Shown here in pieces: positions 17,214 through 26,717 of a stretch of 64,000 bases of DNA. A model generated the notes under the pieces. The model was given only the letters and a program-made list of their open reading frames with translations. It ran no database searches and had not been told where the DNA came from. Source of the stretch: JANXSS01 sp043729515 (GTDB lineage: Bacteria; Pseudomonadota; Gammaproteobacteria; Burkholderiales; Burkholderiaceae_D). The first letter of the stretch is position 1, and every line of letters begins with the position of its first letter. The position numbers and the translations under genes are program-made. The DNA lies in NCBI GenBank assembly GCA_043729515.1, contig JAYTLK010000259.1:4518-68517 (forward strand), read 5' to 3'.

Positions 17214-17705
17214 ATGCTCATGCTGCGTAAATTCCACTTGTACCTGGGCACCTTGTTTGCGCCAGCGGTTATTTTTTTTGCTTTCAGCGGCATTTTCCAG
17301 GTACTGGGATTGCATGAAGCGGAGGAGGCGGCTGCGGTACAACCGCCACGCTGGATCGTCACGCTGGCATCGATTCACAAAGACCAGCGTCTGACGCATC
17401 CGAAGCCGCCGGCAGTGCCGGGTCCCATTGCGCAGATGCGTGCCGATCATGCCGGCGCGCCGGCACAAGTGCATCCGAATGAGACTGGCGACCACCACGT
17501 TCACGCCGGCGACAGTGAAGCTGCCGACCCGAACGGGCGGTCGCAGACCTTGCTCAAGGCATTCGCTGTGGTGATGGCGCTTGGCCTGATCGCAAGCGCC
17601 GGGATGGGAATCATGATTGCCGTCAGCAATCCGCGGACCCGTCGCGCGGCGACGATCATGCTGTTGATCGGCATGCTGCTGCCGCTCGGCCTGCTGGCGC
17701 TTTGA
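17214..17705 (+). CDS. PepSY-associated-type small membrane protein
   Basis: Starting at ATG 17214 (or 17220) the protein has 163 residues. MLRKFHLYLGTLFAPAVIFFAFSG resembles the first helix of PepSY-associated TM proteins, in which the FHLYLG segment is typical. A His-rich soluble loop (HPNETGDHHVHAGD) follows, then two C-terminal helices (AFAVVMALGLIASAGMGIMIAV and ATIMLLIGMLLPLGLLAL). An upstream in-frame ATG at 17145 would add a poorly conserved leader. Function unknown; the histidine loop could bind metal. It is probably read from the rdgC transcript. Confidence 0.6.
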   Translation: MLMLRKFHLYLGTLFAPAVIFFAFSGIFQVLGLHEAEEAAAVQPPRWIVTLASIHKDQRLTHPKPPAVPGPIAQMRADHAGAPAQVHPNETGDHHVHAGDSEAADPNGRSQTLLKAFAVVMALGLIASAGMGIMIAVSNPRTRRAATIMLLIGMLLPLGLLAL

Positions 17706-17738
17706 CGCTTGCTCGACAGACCGGCACCGCCATCACCA

Positions 17739-18746
17739 TCACTGTTGCATGAACGCGATCAGCGTACCCGGGTCGCCCGCACTGGCCCCGGCTGTCGGCA
17801 CGCTGGTCGCGATGATCAAATACCGACCATTGCTGCGATAGACATTGAAGCGCGCCGATTGGCCACCACTGACGGTATCGTTGTTCAAATCGACCAGGAA
17901 TGCAGGCAGGGTCGAGGAACGCGCCGGATCGCGGTCAAAACGCGTCAGCGTCAGGTTGCCGTTGCCATCAAAACGCAGCGTCGCGCTGGGCGCTGATTTC
18001 GACTGCGTGCCGACGTTGTCCTGACCGCAGTTCTCGAAGCCGTTGAATGACAGATTGCGCAGCACCGTCGCATCGGTGACGCGCTCGGCCGCCGGGTCGA
18101 ACAGCACGTAACGACTGCGGATGCGGTCGCTGTCAGGACCGGTCCCGCCATCGTTGCTGCACAGGGTAAAGACGTTTGCATCGGCCGTGCCGGCGCACTG
18201 CTTGAATGCCGTGCCGCCGTTACAGCTGCCGGCGACCAGCACCGCGCCGCTGCTTTGACGGCCGTCGATATCCAGGCTGCCGGCACGCACCGTGGCAGTA
18301 CCGTTCGGAGCTGAAATGCCCAAGCGGTAATACGCCAGATCCGACAGCGGCGCAAGCGCCGTCCTGGATGACCCGGAGCCAGCGTTGGACGCTGCCGGCC
18401 CGCCATCGCCGCCGGTGGTGCTGCCGGCGGTGGAGCTTGATGGATTGCCAGTCTGGCCGGCCGATGCTGCGCTGGCGGAGGTCGTGCCGTTCACCGGCCC
18501 GCTCGCTGCAGCCGTCGTCGGCGCCGCCGCCGCGCCTGCCCCTGCCGGACCGTCACTGCCGCCGCCACCGCAACCTGCAAGCATCACGATACCGACCGCG
18601 GCGATGCGTGCAGCGAGGCAGCGGCGAACAGGCGCGGCGGGAGAGTGGCCATGCCGCCGCGCGTCGTTCAGACCGAATGTGCTGCGCACCTCCCGTGCAA
18701 TGCGCGAAGCGCGCGGGGCCACCAGTTCAAGTCGTGTCATCTTCAC
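17739..18746 (-). CDS. Predicted lipoprotein of unknown function
   Basis: The 335-residue protein carries a long positively charged N-terminus and a hydrophobic stretch ending in the lipobox LAGC at about residue 59, followed by GGGG. A 70-residue Ala/Gly/Ser/Thr-rich linker comes next. The C-terminal 200 residues look globular, with several cysteines (GSCNGGTAFKQCAG, FENCGQDNVG). The unusually distant lipobox suggests that the true start is downstream of MKMTRLELV, perhaps a GTG near residue 50. I recognise no family. The gene is last in a minus-strand series but is separated from kynU by 178 bases. Confidence 0.55.
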   Translation of the reverse strand: MKMTRLELVAPRASRIAREVRSTFGLNDARRHGHSPAAPVRRCLAARIAAVGIVMLAGCGGGGSDGPAGAGAAAAPTTAAASGPVNGTTSASAASAGQTGNPSSSTAGSTTGGDGGPAASNAGSGSSRTALAPLSDLAYYRLGISAPNGTATVRAGSLDIDGRQSSGAVLVAGSCNGGTAFKQCAGTADANVFTLCSNDGGTGPDSDRIRSRYVLFDPAAERVTDATVLRNLSFNGFENCGQDNVGTQSKSAPSATLRFDGNGNLTLTRFDRDPARSSTLPAFLVDLNNDTVSGGQSARFNVYRSNGRYLIIATSVPTAGASAGDPGTLIAFMQQ

Positions 18747-18924
18747 CCTCAGGATTGATTGAATGTTCGGAATACTGCTTGCCGAATCATTTAATCAAAC
18801 CGGGACAGATGGGAATTAAGCCGACGCAAGTGATGCCACGCGAAATTTTCTTTTCATCCAAAGCTTGCGCTGTTGCGAACATCCGGAGGTTGCCATGGAA
18901 CTTGATGGCGAAATTTCGGTCGCC

Positions 18925-20175
18925 TCAGGTCACCTGGCCTGCGCTGGTGGCGTGTGCCAAAAAATCCGCGTGGCCGTTGGCTGCCAGGATCTCGCGCAAG
19001 CCATCCACGGCATCCCAGACATCGACAAAGCGGGTATAAAGCGGCGTCAAACCAAACCGCATCAGATCCGGCGCCCGAAAGTCGCCGACGATGCCACGCG
19101 CAATCAGGGCCCGCATGATTGCCTGCGCCTGTGGATGCGCGATGCTGACATGACTGCCGCGCGCAGTTTGCATGCGCGGCGTTGCCACCGACAATCCCAT
19201 GCCGCAAGGCAGTGAATCGATCAGCGTGATGAACAGCTCGGAGAGAGCAAGCGATTTTTTGCGAATGGCCGCCATCGATGTCTCCTGAAAAATAGCCAGG
19301 CCGCACTCGATCAGCGCCAGCGACAGGATCGGCTGGGTACCGCAGAGCGCCCGCCGGATGCCGTCCCCGGGGGTGAACCGGTGGTCCATTGCGAACGGCG
19401 CCGCATGCGCCCACCATCCCGTCAGCGGTTGAACGAACGCCGCCTGGTGCTGCCTGGGCACCCATACGAAGGCAGGCGCACCCGGCCCGCCGTTCAGATA
19501 TTTATAGGTGCATCCGACTGCGAAATCCGCGCGCGCCGCATGCAGCGCTACCTCCAGCGCGCCGGCCGAGTGGGCCAGGTCCCAGATGGCGAGCGCACCG
19601 GCGGCATGCGCCCGGGCGGTCAAGCCGGCCATGTCGTGCAGATGCCCGGTGCGGTAATTCACATGTGTCAGCAACAGCACGGCGGTGTCGGCATCGATTG
19701 CCGCGCCGATCTCCTCGGGCGAGTCAACCAGCTGCAGCCGATAGCCGCGGTCGAGCCAGTCGGCCAGGCCCTGTGCGATGTAGACGTCGGAGGGAAAGTT
19801 CGCACGTTCGGTCACGATCGTGCGGCGCGGCGTGCCGGACTGGATCTGCAGCGCTGCAGCCAGGACCTTGAACAGATTCACCGAGGTCGAGTCGGTCACC
19901 GCCACCTCGCCGGCCCGGGCGCCGATCAGCGGCGCGAGCAGGTCGCCGATCCGCAGCGGCAGATCGAACCAGCCGGCCTGGTTCCAGCTGCCGATCAAGT
20001 CCTTGCCCCATTCTTCCTGCACGATCTGCGCTGCCCGCGCTGCGGCGGCCACCGGGCGTGCGCCGAGCGAGTTGCCGTCCAGGTAGATCAACGCCGGCGG
20101 CAGGGCAAACCGCTGCCGCAATGCCGCCAGCGGATCGTCGCAGTCGAGCGCGATGCAGTGGGCACGGTCGATCAT
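18925..20175 (-). CDS. kynU: Kynureninase
   Basis: The 416-residue PLP enzyme cleaves kynurenine to anthranilate and alanine. The sequence shows IYLDGNSLGA near the N-terminus, FPSDVYIAQG, the PLP-aspartate region AIWDLAHSAGAL and the Schiff-base lysine K225 in CTYKYLNGGPGAPAF. The length is normal. Its start overlaps the kynB stop by 4 bases. The two genes cover formylkynurenine to anthranilate; the dioxygenase gene kynA is not in this window. Confidence 0.95.
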   Translation of the reverse strand: MIDRAHCIALDCDDPLAALRQRFALPPALIYLDGNSLGARPVAAAARAAQIVQEEWGKDLIGSWNQAGWFDLPLRIGDLLAPLIGARAGEVAVTDSTSVNLFKVLAAALQIQSGTPRRTIVTERANFPSDVYIAQGLADWLDRGYRLQLVDSPEEIGAAIDADTAVLLLTHVNYRTGHLHDMAGLTARAHAAGALAIWDLAHSAGALEVALHAARADFAVGCTYKYLNGGPGAPAFVWVPRQHQAAFVQPLTGWWAHAAPFAMDHRFTPGDGIRRALCGTQPILSLALIECGLAIFQETSMAAIRKKSLALSELFITLIDSLPCGMGLSVATPRMQTARGSHVSIAHPQAQAIMRALIARGIVGDFRAPDLMRFGLTPLYTRFVDVWDAVDGLREILAANGHADFLAHATSAGQVT

Positions 20176-20852
20176 GGCGCGCCGCCATCCCGGCGCAGCA
20201 CGGCGCGTACCGGACTGGCATCGAGCCCTGCCAGTTTCAACGGCAGCGCGATCAGCTCGTAGTCTCCGGCTTCGACGGCATCGAGCACGATGCCTTCGAG
20301 GATTGCCATGCCGTGCCGGCAGACCGCGTGATGCGCGTCCATGGTCTTGGAGTCCTGTGGATCGAGCGACGGCGTATCGATGCCGATCAGGCGCACGCCC
20401 GCGCTGGACAGCATCGCAATGGTGGCAGCATCAACGGATGCGAATGCGGGATCCCATGCGGTCTGTGGCGCCTGCGCATAAGTACGCAGCAATACCCGGA
20501 CCGGAATCTCCGTGAGAAAGGGCGCGACATGCGTCGGCATCACGCGCGCCACGCCCGTGCAGTCAATCACGCGACAGCGGCCGAGGTAGACGTCGAGCGG
20601 CACCGCATCGATCGCAACGCCATGCGGATCATAGTGGGAAGGAGCATCGCAATGCGCGCCGGTATGGGTCGACATGCTGAAGCGGGCAACTCGCACCGGG
20701 CTGGCGTCGGTGATGTCCCAGGTCATGGCGGTCGTCATCTGCACATCGCCCGGCCAGACCGGAAGGGTGGTGGAGAGCGTCGGCGAGATGTCCCACAATT
20801 GACACTGCGCATCGCCGGACACGGCAGTCGTGGAAATGGAAGGAATGCGCAT
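20172..20852 (-). CDS. kynB: Kynurenine formamidase (arylformamidase)
   Basis: The 226-residue metal-dependent cyclase-fold enzyme hydrolyses N-formylkynurenine to kynurenine and formate. The zinc-binding signature HTGAHCDAPSHY has H63, H67 and D69; LWDISPTLSTTLPVWPGD is the family start. The gene begins one base after the stop codon of the LytTR response regulator and overlaps kynU, so all are likely on one transcript. That coupling is unusual because kyn genes generally neighbour kynA or an Lrp-type regulator. Confidence 0.94.
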   Translation of the reverse strand: MRIPSISTTAVSGDAQCQLWDISPTLSTTLPVWPGDVQMTTAMTWDITDASPVRVARFSMSTHTGAHCDAPSHYDPHGVAIDAVPLDVYLGRCRVIDCTGVARVMPTHVAPFLTEIPVRVLLRTYAQAPQTAWDPAFASVDAATIAMLSSAGVRLIGIDTPSLDPQDSKTMDAHHAVCRHGMAILEGIVLDAVEAGDYELIALPLKLAGLDASPVRAVLRRDGGAP

Positions 20853-20853
20853 G

Positions 20854-21612
20854 CTACATCTGCTTGAACAGATGCACGAAGCTGCGGCTGACCTCGAGCT
20901 TGTCCGGCTGGCCCTTGATCAGCACCAGGTGACGGCCACGCAGATCACGGGCCACGCCATCGATCGCGTGCACGTTGACCAGGGTGGAGCGATGAATCTG
21001 CCAGAACAGCGCCGGATCGAGTTCGTCGGACAGGTCACGCACCGGCTTGCGGATGAGCGCCTCGAAGCGGTTGGTCTGGACCCGGGTATATTTTTCATCC
21101 GACTGGAAGAACAGCACATCGGCTACCGGAATCAGCCGCAGCTCCTGACCGATCGATGCCTGAATCCACTGCAGATAACTGGGTTTTGGCGCGATCTGAC
21201 CAGCCAGCCTGGCCAGCATGGCGCTGACATCGCTCACCTCCTGCGCCGGACCCTGCTGGAGGCGCCGCTGCAGTCGCTCGACCGTGATCTTCAGTCGCTC
21301 CGTTTCCGCCGGCTTCAAGACATAATCGATTGCGCCATGCTCGAAGGCTTCCACTGCATATTGATCGTAGGCCGTGATGAACACCACATGCGTCGTGCCG
21401 GCGATCGCCTGCGCGGCTTCGATGCCGGTCTTGCCCGGCATCCGGATGTCGAGGAAGGTCAGGTCCGGCCGATGCTGCTGCACCAGTGCGATCGCTTCCT
21501 CGCCGTTTTTTGCTTCGGCCAGAATCTCCAGTTCCGGCCAGACCTGCGACAGTCGCAAGCGCAACTGATCGCGCATCAGGCGTTCGTCATCGGCAATGAT
21601 GGCACTCGGCAT
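20854..21612 (-). CDS. LytTR-family response regulator
   Basis: The 252-residue regulator has a receiver domain (acidic pair D8/D9, phospho-acceptor D55 in LTFLDIRMPG) and a C-terminal LytTR DNA-binding domain. The latter shows FQSDEKYTRVQTNRFEALIRKPVRDL and FWQIHRSTLVNVHAI (in pieces, residues 180-225). It pairs with the LytS-like kinase whose stop lies 21 bases upstream. The AlgR/LytR class binds direct repeats. The stop codon is one base from kynB. Confidence 0.93.
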   Translation of the reverse strand: MPSAIIADDERLMRDQLRLRLSQVWPELEILAEAKNGEEAIALVQQHRPDLTFLDIRMPGKTGIEAAQAIAGTTHVVFITAYDQYAVEAFEHGAIDYVLKPAETERLKITVERLQRRLQQGPAQEVSDVSAMLARLAGQIAPKPSYLQWIQASIGQELRLIPVADVLFFQSDEKYTRVQTNRFEALIRKPVRDLSDELDPALFWQIHRSTLVNVHAIDGVARDLRGRHLVLIKGQPDKLEVSRSFVHLFKQM

Positions 21613-21633
21613 GCAACCTCTCCCTGATCATTC

Positions 21634-23040
21634 TTATTTGTTTCCGGCGACGGCGACCTGATACGGCACATCGATCGTGGCCCGCACGCCGGTTGGCTGG
21701 TTCGGCACGATTTCGAGCTGACCGCCATCCTGGTACAGCAGTTTGAGGCGTTCCCGGATGCTTTGCAATCCCAGCCCGGTGCCATCGCTGGCCACCGCAC
21801 CGAAGCCCAGCCCGTCGTCGGAGACACTGACCCGCAACCGGTTGTCGGCCACTTCGGCCAGCACCTGCAGCGTGCCGCCCTCCGGCTTGCGCTCCAGGCC
21901 ATGCTTGATCGCATTTTCCACCAGCGACTGCAGCATCATCGGTGGGAACACCGCACTGCGCAGTCCGGCCGAGATCCGGAAGTCGATGGTGAGCCGTTCT
22001 TCCATGCGCATTTTCAGCAAATCGAGATAGGCGCGCACCATGTCCGCTTCGCGGCCCAAGGTCGTGGCCACGGCGGTTTCCCGCATCTGCGGCAGCACTG
22101 CCCGCAGATACTGGATCAGGCTGCGTTGCATGGCGGATGCCCGCGGCGGATCGGTTTCGATCAGATATTCGACCGATGCCAAGGTATTGAACAGAAAGTG
22201 CGGCTCGACCTGCGCCTGCATGACCTGCATCTTGGCTTCCGTGATCTCGCGTTGCAGCGTGGCCCGCTCGGCGGCGGCATTGGCGGCCTGGGCCTGGGCT
22301 TCGGCGCGCTTCTTGCCACCCATTAGCGCTTTCGTGCCGAACAGGCCGACCACCAGCAACACCACGAAATTCATGAACCACTCCGACGATTTTTGCTTGG
22401 CAACCGAGACTTCCTGCGACGCCGCTTCATCGACCGCATCGGCCAGTGCCTCGCGCACCTCCTGACCTACTTCCGGCGGCAGGTAGATGTGCACGTCGGA
22501 CGGTGAAGGCTTCGGGCCTGCCGGCTTCGAAGGTGCGGCTGCCGTGCCTGGCTGGCCTGGGGTGGCAGGCCCGACGGGTCCGACAGGTCCGACAGGTTCG
22601 ACAGGCGTCGCCGTTGCTGCACCGACGGCGGCGGCATTGCTCGCCGCTGCAGGATCGTTCGCCTTGCTCTCGTCTGCGTCATCTCCTTTGGACTTGCCGG
22701 CCATTTTTTCCTTGCCGCTGTTGGTGATGTGCAGGCCGGAGGCATCGATGCGGATGGTGGTGCCGTCATCTGTCGTCATCTGATGTTCCTGGCTGCTTTT
22801 GAACAGGCGCGAATGGATGCTTGGCTGTTTTTTGCGCACCACGACGCTGTCTTCGGATTTGCTCGAAAACAGCGCATCCTGGATCAGGCCGCCACAGATC
22901 ATCAGCAACAGGGCGAACAACAGGAATTTCCGCCATGAGAGCTGGGTGACCCAGGTTGCGAGAGCATCGAAAGCAACCCGTAACCAGGCGATGGTCGCGG
23001 CGACGGCGATCTTGAAGGTGTCTGCGTGATTCGAATTCAT
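21634..23040 (-). CDS. LytS-like sensor histidine kinase (His_kinase plus HATPase)
   Basis: The 468-residue kinase starts at ATG 23040. It has one membrane helix near residues 34-55 and a second around EWFMNFVVLLVVGLFGTKALM. Between them is an approximately 190-residue extracytoplasmic or linker region rich in Lys, Ala, Gly and Pro with VGPVGPVGP repeats. After a coiled coil come the phospho-acceptor motif QVEPHFLFNTLASVEYL and an ATPase domain (LVENAIKHGLE, SDDGLGFG, GTGLGLQSIRERL). It lacks the 5TM or 7TM sensor domains of LytS proper. It is encoded just before the LytTR regulator. Confidence 0.9.
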   Translation of the reverse strand: MNSNHADTFKIAVAATIAWLRVAFDALATWVTQLSWRKFLLFALLLMICGGLIQDALFSSKSEDSVVVRKKQPSIHSRLFKSSQEHQMTTDDGTTIRIDASGLHITNSGKEKMAGKSKGDDADESKANDPAAASNAAAVGAATATPVEPVGPVGPVGPATPGQPGTAAAPSKPAGPKPSPSDVHIYLPPEVGQEVREALADAVDEAASQEVSVAKQKSSEWFMNFVVLLVVGLFGTKALMGGKKRAEAQAQAANAAAERATLQREITEAKMQVMQAQVEPHFLFNTLASVEYLIETDPPRASAMQRSLIQYLRAVLPQMRETAVATTLGREADMVRAYLDLLKMRMEERLTIDFRISAGLRSAVFPPMMLQSLVENAIKHGLERKPEGGTLQVLAEVADNRLRVSVSDDGLGFGAVASDGTGLGLQSIRERLKLLYQDGGQLEIVPNQPTGVRATIDVPYQVAVAGNK

Positions 23041-23128
23041 GGGGTGCTCGGTGAGTGTACCGGCCATTGATGCCGATATCGTTTTTGCGGGAGGCAGTCT
23101 AGCGTATGTGCGTGTCGATCCGGGACAT

Positions 23129-23422
23129 TCAGAATGCCGGCGCGGCTGGCGCGTGGCGCTGGCGATCGTTTGCATTCAACATGCCGATCATTGCCGGTGC
23201 TTGTACATCGTTTGCAAGCCGGTGTTTTTCGGCTGTGCTGAGTTTCTTTGCCACGATGGTCAAGGTCGGTATGGCCGGGTCGATCCGGTAGGCGGCGTCC
23301 TGGGAATTCGCTGCGATGTAGTCCAGCGGCCCGGCGGGCCACAATGCGCCCGTGAGCAGGCCAGCCACGATCGCCAGTACGGCAGCGGCCCTTTTCATTG
23401 CGGTTGAGGTCGGCGTTGTCAT
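23129..23422 (-). CDS. Small exported or membrane-anchored protein upstream of the LytS-like kinase
   Basis: Ninety-seven residues start at ATG 23422, preceded by GAAAGGA at a proper distance; the longer frame upstream has no such site. The N-terminus (KRAAAVLAIVAGLLTGALW) is a signal anchor or signal peptide. About 70 hydrophilic residues follow, with no cysteine and an Ala/Pro-rich end. I recognise no family. It is 88 bases upstream of the kinase gene on the same strand, so it could be a co-expressed accessory or ligand of the sensor; this is inference from position only. Confidence 0.6.
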   Translation of the reverse strand: MTTPTSTAMKRAAAVLAIVAGLLTGALWPAGPLDYIAANSQDAAYRIDPAIPTLTIVAKKLSTAEKHRLANDVQAPAMIGMLNANDRQRHAPAAPAF

Positions 23423-23742
23423 GATGGGTCCTTTCGATTGGGTGACAGGTGTCTTGCGATGGTTGCAATGTAGACTCTGGCTGCAAACGCCACCATCGGC
23501 TTGCGACGGACGGCATATTGCCGGGGATGAACGGTAAAAAAACCGATCGATCCGGTGAATCGGACCCTGTGAGCCACGCTGAGCCGCAGCGCCCGGATGC
23601 CAGGAGCCGCTGTCAGCCACATGACGATGTGCGTTTTGTATCGTTTGATCGGCATGTGGCAGCAGACGCCACTTGAGTCGGTTCCCCTGCCTGCTTCTTT
23701 CGTCCCTGGGGGAGGGCGCCGTTACAGTCACAATCTATCGGG
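23423..23742. other. Divergent intergenic region, no gene seen
   Basis: About 320 bases separate the small exported protein from the M1 aminopeptidase. I see no RNA gene or convincing ORF. One weak 5-bp stem followed by seven U residues would form on the minus strand at 23536-23563; it lies upstream of the minus-strand genes. Promoters for both directions must be here, but I cannot place them with confidence. Confidence 0.4.
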
Positions 23743-26529
23743 ATGCACATGACTCGTTTTCGCCTGCACGCGTTTTTCCTCTCATTGATCACCTGGCTTG
23801 CCATCGCCTTACCTGTGGCAAGCCAGGCGGCGCCGCCGGTACCGGTGATGCGCCTGGGAGATGCCGTGCGCCCCTTGGCTTATCGTCTCGCTCTGACCCT
23901 CGAACCTGAAAGACAAGGTTTCGACGGCCGTATCACGATCGATCTGGAGATTGCCGGCAGCCGGGATTTCTTCTGGCTGAACGGCCAGCAGTTGGAGATT
24001 CGCAGCGCTGTCCTGACGCAAGCAGGAAAGGCGCATGCGGCCCAGGTATCGACCGGCGGCACCGATTTCATCGGTCTGCAGTTCGGTCAGCCGCTGGCGA
24101 GCGGCCCGGCGCAACTCGTCATCGACTACACCGGAACCTTCGAGACCAACAACACCCGCGGCCTGTTCCGCCAGCAGGACGGCGGAGACTGGTATGCCCT
24201 GAGCCAGTTCGAAGCCACCAGCGCCCGCCGCGCTTTCCCCTGCTTCGACGAACCGCACTGGAAGACGCCCTGGACACTCGACCTGACGGTGCGGCGTGAA
24301 GTCACTGCGGTCTCCAACATGCCGGCGGTATCGGAAGAACCACGTGAAGCCGGCATGAAGACGGTCCATTTTGCGCCGACAGCGCCCCTGCCAAGTTATC
24401 TCGTTGCGCTCGGCGTCGGCCCGTTTGATATTGTCGACGGCGGCGTGGCCGGCATGAATGGCACGCACCTGCGCTACATCACACCGAAGGGCAGAGGCGC
24501 CGAAGCCCGGTATGCCGCCAGCGTCACGCCGCGCATCCTCAGCCTGCTCGAAACCTATTTCGGCCGTCCCTATCCGTTCGCGAAACTTGACAGCATGGTC
24601 ATCCCGGTGACGGTCAATTTCGGCGCCATGGAAAACGTCGGGCTGATCACCTATCGCGCGACCCTGATGCTGGCCAAGCCGGGCCAGGAAGACGACCGCT
24701 TCAAGCAGGCCTACGCCAGCGTCGCCGCCCATGAAATCGCCCATCAGTGGTTCGGCGACCTGGTGACGATGCGCTGGTGGACCGATGTCTGGCTCAACGA
24801 ATCCTTTGCCACCTGGATGGCCCGAAAAACCATGGAGCAGTTCAATCCTGCCTGGGACAATAATGGCGCCCGCGAGCGCGAGCGCCAGATCGCGATGCAG
24901 GTCGACCGCCTGCAATCGACTCGGCAGGTGCGGCAGCCGGTCGAGGTACCGGACGATCTCGGCAACGCATTCGACAGCATTACCTACGACAAGGGCGGCG
25001 CCGTGCTCGGCATGTTCGAATCCTATCTTGGCGAGGTCGGCTTCCGCGACGGTGTGCGGCGTTACCTGAAGCGCCATGAATACGGCAATGCATCGGCCGA
25101 GGATTTTTTTGCAGCGATGGCGGAGAGCGATCCGCAGGTCGGCGCCGGGTTGGCAAGTTTCGTCAGCCAGCCGGGCCTGCCGCGGGTGAGCGCAACGCTG
25201 GAGTGCACGTCGCAGCCGGCAGTACGCCTGTCGCAAGAGCGATTCATTGCCGGCAAAACCGGAACGTCTGACCTGGCATTCGTTCCCGGATCGATTCAGG
25301 CAGGTGCATCGAAAACGACATTGATCCCGTTGCCAACTGCAGTGCCGGAAAATGGTGTGTCATCAAGAATGGCCGTCCCGTCGCAGGGCACCGCGCTGGC
25401 TTCCCAATCCTGGACCGTTCCGGTATGCGTTCGCTATCCGATCCCTGGCGGCAGCAAGCAGCTCTGCACCTTGCTGGATCGGCAAACCATGCTCGTACCG
25501 CTGACGGAAACGCCGTCCTGCCCTGCCTGGCTCCTGCCGAACCCGGGTGGGGTGGGGTATTTTCTGAGCGACATGGACGCGCGTGCGGTGCCCATGCTGG
25601 CAAAGGCACCACTGACAGCGGCGGAACGCGTTGCCTTGGCAGGCGACATCTCGCTGCAAATGCGCTCGGCTGCATTTCCCGCCGACCAGGCTTTCCGGTT
25701 GGTCGAGAGCGAGATCGACGATCCCGACCCCGAAGTCGCCCTGGCCGCGGTTAACATCGTGCGTGCGCTGAACACCGCCGTGCTGGCCCAATCGGATCGC
25801 GGGCAGTTCGCCGCCTGGATCGACCGTCATTTCAGCCAGCGTGCAATGGCACTGGGATGGCTGCCGCGTGACGGTGAATCAGACGCCACCCGCAAGTTGC
25901 GCTCCGCCTTGCTGCCTGTCGCCGCCCGACTCGGCCGGCAGCCAGCCCTGCGTGCCGAAGCCGCGGCGCTGGCGCAGGACTGGACCGTGCGTCAGGATGG
26001 CAGCCGCCTTGGCACCATGCTCGATCCGGTACTGGAGACGGCAGCGTTCGATGGCAATGCGCAGCTGCATCAGGCACTGATCGACGTCGCGGCAAATTCA
26101 ACAGATCGCCGGGTCCGTGGCAGCGCCTTTGCCGCGCTGGGCATGTTTTCCGACGAGCGCCTGCGCAAGGAAGCATTTTCGGTCCTGCTGGCGAATCGCT
26201 TCGACATGCGAGAAGCAAGCAACCTGATGCAGACTGCTGCCAGCGATCCGATGCAGGCGCAGGCACTGCAAGAGTTCGTGCAGGCCAATTTCGATGTGAT
26301 CGCAGCGCGTTCACCTTCCGAAACCATTGGCCGCCTGCCGCGATATGGCGTGTTGCTGTGTACGCCCGCGCAGCGCGACACCTTCCAGGCGTTTTATCGT
26401 CAACGCGTCGCCACCTTGGCCGGCGGGCCGCGTAACCTGGCGCAAGCGGTTGAGGCGATTGACCTGTGTATTGCCAGTCGTCCGGCACAACAGATGCAGT
26501 TATCGCGTTTTCTTGTACCTGCCCGATAG
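23743..26529 (+). CDS. Exported M1-family (ERAP/PepN-like) aminopeptidase
   Basis: The 928-residue zinc metallopeptidase starts with a Sec leader ending in ASQAA. The substrate-anchoring motif GAMEN is at residues 294-298. The zinc site HEIAHQW has H330, E331 and H334, with the third ligand E353 in WLNESFATWM. The C-terminal 350 residues form the helical ERAP1_C-like domain. It should remove N-terminal residues from peptides in the periplasm or outside. Seven cysteines lie in a middle segment, for example VPVCVRYPIPGGSKQLC. It stands alone as a transcription unit. Confidence 0.93.
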   Translation: MHMTRFRLHAFFLSLITWLAIALPVASQAAPPVPVMRLGDAVRPLAYRLALTLEPERQGFDGRITIDLEIAGSRDFFWLNGQQLEIRSAVLTQAGKAHAAQVSTGGTDFIGLQFGQPLASGPAQLVIDYTGTFETNNTRGLFRQQDGGDWYALSQFEATSARRAFPCFDEPHWKTPWTLDLTVRREVTAVSNMPAVSEEPREAGMKTVHFAPTAPLPSYLVALGVGPFDIVDGGVAGMNGTHLRYITPKGRGAEARYAASVTPRILSLLETYFGRPYPFAKLDSMVIPVTVNFGAMENVGLITYRATLMLAKPGQEDDRFKQAYASVAAHEIAHQWFGDLVTMRWWTDVWLNESFATWMARKTMEQFNPAWDNNGARERERQIAMQVDRLQSTRQVRQPVEVPDDLGNAFDSITYDKGGAVLGMFESYLGEVGFRDGVRRYLKRHEYGNASAEDFFAAMAESDPQVGAGLASFVSQPGLPRVSATLECTSQPAVRLSQERFIAGKTGTSDLAFVPGSIQAGASKTTLIPLPTAVPENGVSSRMAVPSQGTALASQSWTVPVCVRYPIPGGSKQLCTLLDRQTMLVPLTETPSCPAWLLPNPGGVGYFLSDMDARAVPMLAKAPLTAAERVALAGDISLQMRSAAFPADQAFRLVESEIDDPDPEVALAAVNIVRALNTAVLAQSDRGQFAAWIDRHFSQRAMALGWLPRDGESDATRKLRSALLPVAARLGRQPALRAEAAALAQDWTVRQDGSRLGTMLDPVLETAAFDGNAQLHQALIDVAANSTDRRVRGSAFAALGMFSDERLRKEAFSVLLANRFDMREASNLMQTAASDPMQAQALQEFVQANFDVIAARSPSETIGRLPRYGVLLCTPAQRDTFQAFYRQRVATLAGGPRNLAQAVEAIDLCIASRPAQQMQLSRFLVPAR

Positions 26530-26717
26530 CGATCGATTGCGGCGCATCGTCGTATGGCGTGTCTGTGCCCCACAACGGCTCGCCCGTTGAGGGGTCTCAA
26601 TTCAGTTCGCCGGACTACTGCAAGACTGATGGCACCTGACTCAGGCAGCATGCAACGCGGATCCCGACATGGAATCGCGATTGCACCCGCGTCGCCACCC
26701 TTCGCACGGAGAACCCC

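Noticed and set aside
23037..23516. Minus-strand 159-codon frame overlapping the small exported protein
   Set aside because: It is a different frame without a ribosome site; the 97-residue frame has a good site and a leader peptide.
23536..23563. Intrinsic terminator on the minus strand
   Set aside because: The stem is only 5 bp with an 11-base loop, and no minus-strand gene upstream needs it.
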